A DNA stretch of 10,411 bases from an uncultured Bacilli bacterium (GTDB taxonomy: Bacteria > Bacillota_I > Bacilli_A > RF39 > UBA660). Positions 1 to 6,350 of the stretch are shown in pieces. Each line of letters begins with the position of its first letter. Positions within the stretch are counted from its first letter, which is position 1. The stretch covers positions 1 through 10,411 of the forward strand of contig CALVJI010000038.1 in NCBI GenBank assembly GCA_944332105.1, written 5' to 3'. Made by a program: the position numbers and the translations under genes. The notes under the pieces were generated by a model. The model was not told where the DNA came from. It worked only from the letters and a program-made list of their open reading frames with translations, and did not search any database.

Positions 1-7
1 TACTTGT

Positions 8-14
8 TCACCTC
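8..14 (-). promoter_or_regulatory. ribosome binding site of a gene starting beyond the left edge
   Basis: On the minus strand this reads GAGGTGA, a strong match to the 16S anti-Shine-Dalgarno sequence. It lies about 17 nt after the predicted start of the leftward transcript. No ATG, GTG or TTG follows in the seven bases left in the window, so the start codon should fall at or just past the edge. The identity of the gene cannot be read from here. Confidence 0.6.
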
Positions 15-37
15 GCTTTCTTTTTAAGAGTGAGATG

Positions 38-66
38 ACTATATCACAGGAAAAAAAAGAACACAA
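38..66 (-). promoter_or_regulatory. leftward extended -10 promoter
   Basis: Minus-strand reading gives a -35 of TTGTGT (61-66), a 17-nt spacer and a -10 of TATAGT (38-43) preceded by TGA, i.e. an extended TGn -10. The predicted transcription start is near position 31, about 20 nt before the GAGGTGA ribosome binding site. It lies just after the hairpin terminator at 94-142, so it starts a new unit reading out of the left edge. Confidence 0.65.
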
Positions 67-93
67 ATGACGAATTTCACCCCTCTTGCAACC

Positions 94-142
94 AAAGAAA
101 AACCAATTTTCAAAATCTGCTAAGCAAATTTTAAAAATTGGT
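94..142 (-). terminator. long-stem rho-independent terminator
   Basis: Two 19-nt arms (102-120 and 124-142) flank a 3-nt loop. Seventeen of 19 positions are Watson-Crick pairs, and the other two become G-U wobbles only in minus-strand RNA (they are A-C mismatches in plus-strand RNA). The minus-strand 3' arm runs straight into TTTTTCTTT (94-102). It sits about 60 nt after the stop of the surface-protein fragment and ahead of the leftward promoter, so it separates two leftward transcripts. Confidence 0.7.
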
Positions 143-203
143 AAAAGAAAGTATGCAAAAATTCAAAATTAGTAAAAATTTCACTTTTTTTGATAGTTTA
201 CAC

Positions 204-881
204 TTATTTTACAACAAATGGAGAATTTTTAGTACCAATTCCTCCAGTTATTTCAACATCAGCTGCAAGATTAATAACCGGTCTAATGCCTTGTCGAATG
301 TCAACGGCCCAATAATAATTTGCAAACCCATCTGAATGAAGAAGAAATTCTTGAGCTGTAGCATTTGTAGAAACAAAACGACTAGGCGACATAGTCCAAT
401 AGCTAGCAGAAGAATAAGTATACGCCAACTTGTTATAAATACCTTCGAACATGCCACTTAAAAGCAGCTCATCAACCGTGATTAATCCTATTGGATAAAT
501 TAAATCTTGATTCCCATCAGAATTATCTACAGTAAATAAATCATTTTGCCGTGGACATATAAGAGTAGGAGCATGTTCCATATATCTTTGATATCCACCA
601 AAATACGTATCACCAGAAGAAGAAAAGCCATCACCATTATATAGACTACGATCATTACAGAATCCTGAATCGGCTATATAATGCTCTAAATTTTTATCCA
701 CGATATTTATTTTATACCAATTATCCAGCTCTGCTTTAATTGTTGAATCATTGTCATTTGTATAAGTTTTTTCATAACTTTCATTTAATGTATTTCCGTA
801 CATATATCCAACATAGCCTGGATTTGTTTTGTTGCCATGAAATATAAGTATATAGGTGTTATCCCCTAGTAATTTCTGTCT
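204..881 (-). pseudogene. 5'-truncated surface/pseudopilin-like protein (C-terminal domain remnant)
   Basis: The longest ATG-started frame (803 to 204) encodes 199 residues, but protein-like sequence continues in frame upstream of that ATG (LGDNTYILIFHGN, then NPGYVGY) to a TGA at 882-884. There is no start codon or good ribosome binding site in that extension. The domain has recognisable signatures: STIKAELDNWYK, IADSGFCNDRSL, an ICPRQNDLF stretch, YPIGLITVDELLLSG, YWTMSPSRF and GIRPVINLAADVEITGG, ending NSPFVVK. From memory this is the C-terminal, C-type-lectin/FGE-like (DUF6273-like) domain of large secreted, often prepilin-signal-bearing proteins of gut Bacillota; I cannot verify the family by search. 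The signal peptide and N-terminal half are missing, and the ATPase terminator abuts the break about 20 nt upstream. I therefore call a decayed remnant. A short expressed protein from the ATG at 803 is possible but would lack any secretion signal. Function of the intact family is unknown to me. Confidence 0.65.
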
Positions 882-903
882 TCAAAAATAATTGTAACTT
901 AAT

Positions 904-939
904 AAAAAAAACTAAAAGATTAAACCAACCTTTTAGTTT
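904..939 (-). terminator. rho-independent terminator of the P-type ATPase gene
   Basis: A perfect 10-bp inverted repeat (909-918 and 930-939, AAACTAAAAG/CTTTTAGTTT on the minus strand) with an 11-nt loop begins immediately after the ATPase stop codon at 941-943. The U tract follows at 904-910. The stem is AT-rich, so it may be leaky. Confidence 0.7.
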
Positions 940-940
940 T

Positions 941-3571
941 CTATTCACTTCTAAAAATACGATTTAACATAGGTTTTAAAGCTTCAATAACAAAGAAACT
1001 TAAAAGATTAATAGCTAAAACAATAATAAATAATGGTAAACTAACGACTTGCAAAGAAAATAAACCGCCAATTGGTGTTAAAAATACAACTAACTGTATA
1101 GCTAATAAAAAACAAATACCTATATTTAAATATTTATTAGAAAAAATTCCCCTTTCATAAATAGTTTCATTTAAAGATCGACAATTATATGCAAAAACGA
1201 ATTCATTTAAAACAACACTTAACAAAGCTAAAGTTTGAGCCATTTCTACTCCAACTAACTGAATACTTCCGAAGTAAATGAGTAAAGAAACACCAGTTTC
1301 AACCACTACAGATAACACTAAGAAAGCTAAAAAATGTGGTGTAAAAATTGGCTTATTTAACCCATTTGGCTTTTTCTTCATATTATTCTTACTAGCTTTT
1401 TCAAAAGCAAGCATAATTGATGGAACTGTATCTGCAACTAAATCAATATAAAGGACATGTAAAGCCAAAATAATTTGATTATTCAAAAACATGCCGATAA
1501 TAATTAATGAAATTTCAGTAAAGTTTGAAGATAAATTATATAATACATTAATGATAACATTATCATAAATTCTTCTGCCTTCATCTACGGCTGTAACAAT
1601 GGTTGAAAAACTATCATCTAAAAGTAAGATATCTGAAACACTTTTGGTAACATCTGTTCCACTGGCACCCATGCCAATTCCTACATTAGCAAGTTGTAAG
1701 GCAGGTGCATCGTTTACTCCATCTCCTGTCATCGCGATCACCTTGCCATCTTTTTGCAAAGCTTCAACAATCATATATTTATGTTCAGGTGAAACTCGTG
1801 CAAAAACATTGTATTTACGAACAACTTTTCTTAACTCTTTAGGTGTTAAAGTATCTAATTCACTTCCCAAAATTCCCGTTTCATCTTCATCAACAATACC
1901 TACTTCCCGCGCGATTGCTAAAGCAGTTTCTAAACTATCTCCAGTAATCATAATAGGTCGTATCTTAGCTTCTTTACATTTTGTAATTGCTTTTTTAACA
2001 TCAGGACGAGCCGGATCTTTTAAAGCCACCAATCCTACAAAAATTAAATTACTTTTCTCTTCTTTTTGATAATCTTCTTCATCTTCATATTCTTTTAACT
2101 TATCCTTATATGCTAAAGCAATTACCTTTAACGCTCGCTGTGAAAATTCCTTTTCAGCATTACCAATTTTCTTTTTATCCTCTTTTGTCAATTCTCTTTT
2201 TTGACCATCCTCTAAAATAAAAGTACATTTACTTAACAGATTTTGCAAACTTCCTTTAGTAAATAAATACTTTTCCTTTTTATTTTGATAAACAAAACTC
2301 ATCATTTTTCTTTCAGAATCAAAAGGAATTTCCACAATCTTTTTAAAAGACTTCTTTACTTTTTCTATATCTACTTTTTGTTTTTCTGCATAATTCATTA
2401 AAGCAACATCAACCGCATCTCCTACATAAACATTCTTGGCATTTAAAGTAGCGGTATTACATAAAGTCATAACATCTGAAAATATTTTTTCTTTTGAAAA
2501 ATCAATTGAAGAAGCCTCTAAAGCATTAGAAGAAAGATAAACTTCCATTACTTCCATTTTATTTAAAGTTAACGTTCCAGTCTTATCGGTACAAATAATC
2601 TCAGTTGCTCCAAGTGTTTCAATCGCTGCCATGTTGCGCACCACAGTTTTTTTCTTAGCCATTGCTCTAACCCCAATCATTAAAGTAGAAGTTATAGCAA
2701 TAGGCAAACATTCAGGTACAGAAGCCACGATCATAGAAATACAAAGCATCACAACCATCATCAAATCATAATCTTTAATTACACTAAAAATCAAAACGAA
2801 AAGAACTAGAAAAATAGCTACCATTGAAATAAAAGTACTTACCTTTTTTACTTTTACTTGTAAAGAAGTAATTGGCTCCTCACTTGTATTTAAATTCTTA
2901 GCAATCTTCCCCATTTCAGTTCGCATACCAGTCTCAACAACAATTGCAACAACTCTTCCTGCCACCAAATTCGTGCCAGCATACACCATATTCGTCCGTT
3001 CATGTAATGACACATCTTGTAAAAGAACATCTTCATTTTTAGAAACTGAATTACTTTCACCTGTTAAAATAGCTTCATCAGCTTTAGCAAAATAACTCTC
3101 AATAACCCGCGCATCAGCCGGTATACTATCTCCTGCCTCTAAAACGATCACGTCACCAACAACTAAATCCACAGATGAAATCTCTTCTAACATACCATTA
3201 CGATACACTTGCACTTTAGTAACATTATATTGTTTTAATTTTTCAATAGCATCTTCTGCACGATCTTCTTGAAAATAGCCCATTAAAATATTAACAAAAG
3301 TCGTTCCTAAAATTACAATAGAATCTAAATAATCACCTGTATCAAAAAGCGCATAAAAGAAAGATAAAACACCAACAACTAATAATAAAATTATCATGAA
3401 ATTTTTAAATTGACTTAAAAAAATCTGACCTTTACTCTTACGTTTTTTTCCTTCAATAATATTCGGGCCATTCTTTCCTAATCTTTTCTTAGCTTCTTGC
3501 TTAGTCAAGCCGTTTTCTGTAGTAAGAAAATATTCTAAAAGTTTTTCTTTAGAAAATTGATAAAATTTCAA
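941..3571 (-). CDS. P-type (type II) cation-transporting ATPase, Ca2+-ATPase-like
   Basis: Membrane ion pump that couples ATP hydrolysis to cation export. Numbering is from the TTG at 3571 (876 residues). Actuator motif TGES at 170-173. M4 motif PECLP at 286-290 (usually PEGLP). Phosphorylation site DKTGT with Asp329. Nucleotide-domain FDSERK at 417-422 and KGS at 440-442. Hinge TGDGVNDAP at 615-623. About ten membrane helices are expected. Ion-site residues include Glu287 in M4, SSNFTE in M5 (Asn683, Glu686), Asp710 and Asp714 in M6, and a likely M8 Glu790. The N-terminal cation-ATPase domain and hydrophobic C-terminal third give a complete family-length protein. The frame stays open up to a GTG at 3580 and an ATG at 3625, but those residues overlap the promoter. 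GGTGATC (3580-3574), a good anti-SD match, lies 3 nt before the TTG, so I chose TTG. Single-gene unit with its own promoter and terminator. Ca2+ is the default substrate guess; the M6 Asp-x3-Asp pattern recalls Na+,K+/H+,K+ pumps. Confidence 0.9.
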   Translation of the reverse strand: MKFYQFSKEKLLEYFLTTENGLTKQEAKKRLGKNGPNIIEGKKRKSKGQIFLSQFKNFMIILLLVVGVLSFFYALFDTGDYLDSIVILGTTFVNILMGYFQEDRAEDAIEKLKQYNVTKVQVYRNGMLEEISSVDLVVGDVIVLEAGDSIPADARVIESYFAKADEAILTGESNSVSKNEDVLLQDVSLHERTNMVYAGTNLVAGRVVAIVVETGMRTEMGKIAKNLNTSEEPITSLQVKVKKVSTFISMVAIFLVLFVLIFSVIKDYDLMMVVMLCISMIVASVPECLPIAITSTLMIGVRAMAKKKTVVRNMAAIETLGATEIICTDKTGTLTLNKMEVMEVYLSSNALEASSIDFSKEKIFSDVMTLCNTATLNAKNVYVGDAVDVALMNYAEKQKVDIEKVKKSFKKIVEIPFDSERKMMSFVYQNKKEKYLFTKGSLQNLLSKCTFILEDGQKRELTKEDKKKIGNAEKEFSQRALKVIALAYKDKLKEYEDEEDYQKEEKSNLIFVGLVALKDPARPDVKKAITKCKEAKIRPIMITGDSLETALAIAREVGIVDEDETGILGSELDTLTPKELRKVVRKYNVFARVSPEHKYMIVEALQKDGKVIAMTGDGVNDAPALQLANVGIGMGASGTDVTKSVSDILLLDDSFSTIVTAVDEGRRIYDNVIINVLYNLSSNFTEISLIIIGMFLNNQIILALHVLYIDLVADTVPSIMLAFEKASKNNMKKKPNGLNKPIFTPHFLAFLVLSVVVETGVSLLIYFGSIQLVGVEMAQTLALLSVVLNEFVFAYNCRSLNETIYERGIFSNKYLNIGICFLLAIQLVVFLTPIGGLFSLQVVSLPLFIIVLAINLLSFFVIEALKPMLNRIFRSE

Positions 3572-3587
3572 TGAGATCACCACTATA

Positions 3588-3596
3588 ACTATAGCA
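3588..3596 (-). promoter_or_regulatory. extended -10 promoter of the ATPase gene
   Basis: Minus-strand TGC-TATAGT (TATAGT at 3588-3593, TG at 3595-3596) is an extended -10. No convincing -35 is seen in the A/T-rich stretch upstream. The predicted start near 3581 leaves a leader of only about 10 nt before the TTG at 3571, just enough to hold the GGTGATC ribosome binding site. Confidence 0.5.
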
Positions 3597-3624
3597 CATA
3601 TTTGAACATAAAAAATGCCGAACA

Positions 3625-3653
3625 AAGAAAAAAATCTACGGTTGACGTAGATT
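3625..3653 (-). terminator. rho-independent terminator ending the M23-walJ-rlmH-MYG1-ung operon
   Basis: An 8-bp perfect stem (AATCTACG/CGTAGATT, 3633-3640 and 3646-3653) has a 5-nt loop and is followed on the minus strand by a run of seven or more T (down to 3625). The stem overlaps the ung stop codon at 3652-3654. Confidence 0.85.
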
Positions 3654-4317
3654 ATTCACTTCTAGACCAATCAATTTCTTTTAAACCATCATTTCTTAAA
3701 AACGCATTAGTTTTAGAAAAAGGCTTACTTCCAAAAAATCCATAACGCGCTGAAAAAGGACTAGGATGAGGCGAAGTAATAATATGATGAATAGGATTCG
3801 TAATATATTTAGCTTTTTCTTTAGCAAAGTTTCCCCACAATATAAAGACAACGGGAGTATCTTTTTGATTAACAAGTTTAATGATATAATCTGTAAAGAG
3901 TTCCCAACCAAGTTTACGATGAGAAGCCGGTGTATCTTTGACAACGGTTAAAACCGCGTTGAGCATTAATACTCCTTCTTTAGCCCATCCCGATAAATCC
4001 CCATCAGTACGTGGTGGAATACCTAAGTCATCATAAAGTTCCTTATAAATATTTTGTAAAGACGGAGGAACTTTAACTCCTTTTTGTACTGAAAAAGATA
4101 GTCCATGTGCTTCACCAGTCCCATGATAAGGATCTTGCCCCATAATAACCACTTTAACATTGGCATAAGGTGTTAGTTTTAAAGCTTCAAAAATATGATC
4201 ATGAGGCGGAAAAATTGTTTTGGTTGCATATTCATGATCCACCACTTTCATAAACTTATGAAATCCTTCACTTTGCCAAATAATTTCTAATTTTTCATCC
4301 CAATCATTTCCAATCAT
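3652..4317 (-). CDS. ung: uracil-DNA glycosylase (family 1)
   Basis: Removes uracil from DNA by cleaving the N-glycosidic bond, the first step of base-excision repair of deaminated cytosine or misincorporated dUMP. The 221-residue length is typical for family 1. Visible motifs: the water-activating loop GQDPYHG at 60-66 with catalytic Asp62 and the thymine-excluding Tyr64; HGLSFSV at 71-77 with the uracil-stacking Phe75; the Pro-rich loop VPPSLQNIYKEL at 83-94; uracil-binding Asn120 in LMLNAVLTV; and the DNA-intercalation loop HPSPFSARYG with His184. All key residues are intact. The ATG lies 1 nt after the stop of the MYG1-family gene, with GAGGAG about 5 nt upstream inside that gene, so translation is probably coupled. 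It is the last gene of the operon. Confidence 0.97.
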   Translation of the reverse strand: MIGNDWDEKLEIIWQSEGFHKFMKVVDHEYATKTIFPPHDHIFEALKLTPYANVKVVIMGQDPYHGTGEAHGLSFSVQKGVKVPPSLQNIYKELYDDLGIPPRTDGDLSGWAKEGVLMLNAVLTVVKDTPASHRKLGWELFTDYIIKLVNQKDTPVVFILWGNFAKEKAKYITNPIHHIITSPHPSPFSARYGFFGSKPFSKTNAFLRNDGLKEIDWSRSE

Positions 4318-4318
4318 A

Positions 4319-5146
4319 TTACTCCTCGTTTCTATCTTCGCTTTCTTTTAAAGCTTCATGACAAGCCTTAATTATATCTTCTAAAGAATCAGCTGCAATT
4401 AAAAATCTATTTGTATGACAAAATCGCAAATAAACGGGCAACTCTAAAGTCCATTCTTTAGGGAATGGCTTCTTTAACTCCAATGTATCTGCACTTTTAG
4501 AAACCGCTTGAGCTGTATAACCACCTCTTTTAGATGGAAAAACAACATAAAGAGCTTCTGTCGCTGGCAAAACATGATGAAAAGAAGCATACTTGGGTAA
4601 TAAGACAATTCTTTTATCTTTCATCTTGTCATAAACTTGTAAAACATATTGTTCATCTTCTCTGTTTTTTTGTTCTTTACAAATCAATTTCTCTAAAATT
4701 ATCTTAGCAAAAGAAACAGCTTCTTTAAATTCCTCATCACCACCGTTAGACGAATCTAAAGGATTAAACAAAGAAATAGCTTCGCAAAGCGTATCACTTT
4801 TACCAGTATTATCGGACAAATCAAGAACTTCCACAAACTTTTTATCAATTCTTTCTGTTATCTCTTCTCCATATAAAGAAGGCGCGAAAGCTCGCCATAA
4901 CTTTCCAAAGGCAGCATAAGGAATTCCATCTTCTCGTACTTCGTTATCTTTCATATGATGATCAAACTCACCCATACCAATATCAAATACGATTCCCGTA
5001 AAATCTGATGGCACTTCACTTACTCTTTTAATTTCTATATCAGGCACAATCAACTTTAAAAAAGCCGCGCCAAAAACATCATCAGCATGAAATGTTCCAG
5101 CATGAGTTAATCCCATCGAACATTTCTTTAATTCTTCTAAAGTCAT
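4319..5146 (-). CDS. MYG1-family DHH-like metal-dependent hydrolase
   Basis: Numbering is from the ATG at 5146 (275 residues). The N-terminal motif THAGTFHADD (14-23; His15, His20, Asp22, Asp23), the Asp55 of VFDIG, the FDHH motif (61-64) and the LDLSDN stretch around Asp109 match the MYG1/GAMM1 family (UPF0160), which is related to the DHH phosphoesterases and binds metal through these residues. The C-terminal part (YTAQAVSKS..., PFPKEW, ...FCHTNRFLIAA) matches the rest of the family. The eukaryotic member MYG1 is reported as a 3'-5' RNA exonuclease; the bacterial role is not established, so the substrate here is open. The protein has no signal peptide and is probably cytoplasmic. The open frame extends to a GTG at 5152, but that GTG overlaps the GAGGAG ribosome binding site (5152-5157) that serves the ATG with 5-nt spacing. 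The rlmH stop overlaps the same site, so the two genes are closely coupled. Confidence 0.85.
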   Translation of the reverse strand: MTLEELKKCSMGLTHAGTFHADDVFGAAFLKLIVPDIEIKRVSEVPSDFTGIVFDIGMGEFDHHMKDNEVREDGIPYAAFGKLWRAFAPSLYGEEITERIDKKFVEVLDLSDNTGKSDTLCEAISLFNPLDSSNGGDEEFKEAVSFAKIILEKLICKEQKNREDEQYVLQVYDKMKDKRIVLLPKYASFHHVLPATEALYVVFPSKRGGYTAQAVSKSADTLELKKPFPKEWTLELPVYLRFCHTNRFLIAADSLEDIIKACHEALKESEDRNEE

Positions 5147-5155
5147 ATTCACTCC

Positions 5156-5593
5156 TCATTTATGATACGTCTCATTATGTAAAATTTTAAAAGCTCGGTA
5201 AATTTGTTCCAATAGAATCCCTCGAAAAACGCCATGTGGAAAAGTTAGTTTTGAAAAAGATAAAGCAAAATCACTTCGTTTTTTAATTTCCTCATCTAAA
5301 CCCAAAGAACTACCAATGATAAAAGTAATCGTTCCATAATGAATAAAAGTATCATCAATCTTTTTAGCCAATGCTTCACTAGAAAGCATCTGTCCTTCAA
5401 TTTCTAAAGTAATTACATAATCTCTAGGCATAATATACTTCTCTAACAATTTTCTTTCCTTTTCCAAAGAACCTACATCCGCGACTTCAATAAGTGTAAT
5501 TTCATGATATTTCCGAATTCGCTTTTGATAGTCCGCAATAAAATCACGTAAGTAGGATTCCTTTATTTTACCGACACACAAGATCTTGATCAT
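5156..5593 (-). CDS. rlmH: 23S rRNA (pseudouridine1915-N3)-methyltransferase RlmH
   Basis: SPOUT-class methyltransferase that uses S-adenosylmethionine to methylate pseudouridine 1915 in helix 69 of 23S rRNA on assembled ribosomes. Family signatures: MIKILCVGKIKESYL at the N-terminus; the SAM-binding trefoil-knot segment FIIGSSLGLDEE (91-102); LSFSKLTFPHG (111-121); and the C-terminal LLEQIYRAFKI...YHK that ends nearly all family members. At 145 residues it is about 14 shorter than the usual 159. The missing part corresponds to the variable loop after residue 38, so the core fold should be intact. GSSLGL replaces the common GGSLGL, and FPHGVFR replaces FPHQLMR. The ATG lies 26 nt inside the end of the upstream walJ gene, preceded by GAGGG about 7 nt upstream, which supports this start and translational coupling. 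Confidence 0.95.
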   Translation of the reverse strand: MIKILCVGKIKESYLRDFIADYQKRIRKYHEITLIEVADVGSLEKERKLLEKYIMPRDYVITLEIEGQMLSSEALAKKIDDTFIHYGTITFIIGSSLGLDEEIKKRSDFALSFSKLTFPHGVFRGILLEQIYRAFKILHNETYHK

Positions 5594-6350
5594 CGCACAC
5601 CCTCGTTACTTCATTTTGCCTTGCACACACCACATTTTGAAAAGTCATATCATATTCTTTAAAAGTATCAAAAAAAGTTTGTAAAGCCTTTTCTTCCGTA
5701 TTATTTGTTTTAGACAAATGCATCAACACAATTTTTTTAGTATCTTCACCTACTAATTTAGTTAGATAGAAACTACTATCTTTATTAGATAAATGTCCTA
5801 AAGTTCCTAAAACTCTTTGCTTTAACCACTTAGGATAAGGCCCTTCCATAAGCATTGTAATATCATGATTACTTTCCATCAAATAATAAGTTTGATTTTT
5901 GAGCATCGGAAAATACTTACGATTCAAATATCCTGTATCGGTTAAATAAACTAAAGACTCTTTGCCATCATAAAGCACAAAGTTACGAGAATCCGTCGCA
6001 TCATGACTCGTTCGAAAAGTTTTAACTGACAAACCTTGAATATAAAAGTCTTCATCATAAATCACAACTTTTGGATAATCTTTTAAAAAGTCCAAATCAT
6101 AAAACATCTTTTCTGTTACATACACATAAGGCTGATATTTTTTCAAAAAAACTTTTAAAGCACTCACATGATCATCATGCGTATGGCTAATTAAAACAGC
6201 TTCAATCTGAGTAGGATCTTCCCCAATTTCTAAAATCTTTTCTTTAATATATTTAGCATTTTTACCAATATCTAACAAAAGCTTACATGAACCAGTTGAA
6301 AAGAAGGTAGAATTACCTTCACTTCCGCTTGCTAAAACAACAGCTTTCAT
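5568..6350 (-). CDS. walJ: metallo-beta-lactamase fold hydrolase WalJ/YycJ
   Basis: The 260-residue protein has the YycJ layout: the N-terminal ASGSEGNS (7-14), the metal-binding SHTHDDH (55-61; His56, His58, Asp60, His61), SHD at 115-117, TDTGYL at 137-142, ESNHD at 159-163, GHLSN at 185-189 and MHLSKTNN at 210-217. YycJ proteins are cytoplasmic metal-dependent nuclease-like hydrolases of the WalRK locus; in low-GC Gram-positives they have been linked to coordinating cell division with replication, and a mismatch-repair-associated 5'-3' exonuclease role has been proposed. The substrate here is not shown by the sequence. The frame can be extended five codons to an ATG at 6365, but the ATG at 6350 has GGAG upstream and forms a TAATG stop-start overlap with the M23 gene, so I prefer it. 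The 3' end overlaps rlmH by 26 nt, keeping the walJ...rlmH order of Firmicutes but without htrA between them. Confidence 0.9.
   Translation of the reverse strand: MKAVVLASGSEGNSTFFSTGSCKLLLDIGKNAKYIKEKILEIGEDPTQIEAVLISHTHDDHVSALKVFLKKYQPYVYVTEKMFYDLDFLKDYPKVVIYDEDFYIQGLSVKTFRTSHDATDSRNFVLYDGKESLVYLTDTGYLNRKYFPMLKNQTYYLMESNHDITMLMEGPYPKWLKQRVLGTLGHLSNKDSSFYLTKLVGEDTKKIVLMHLSKTNNTEEKALQTFFDTFKEYDMTFQNVVCARQNEVTRVCDDQDLVCR

Noticed and set aside
102..142. Long inverted repeat as a miniature transposable element
   Set aside because: The loop is only 3 nt, there is no internal region or flanking target duplication, and a T tract follows, so a terminator explains it better.
138..335. Plus-strand open frame of 65 codons at the left end
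   Set aside because: It is antisense to the end of the surface-protein fragment and its first part lies in the hairpin terminator; composition looks like AT-rich noise.
1599..2069. Plus-strand open frame of 156 codons inside the ATPase gene
   Set aside because: It is antisense to the highly conserved hinge and phosphorylation part of the ATPase, has no ribosome binding site of note, and shows no recognisable motif.
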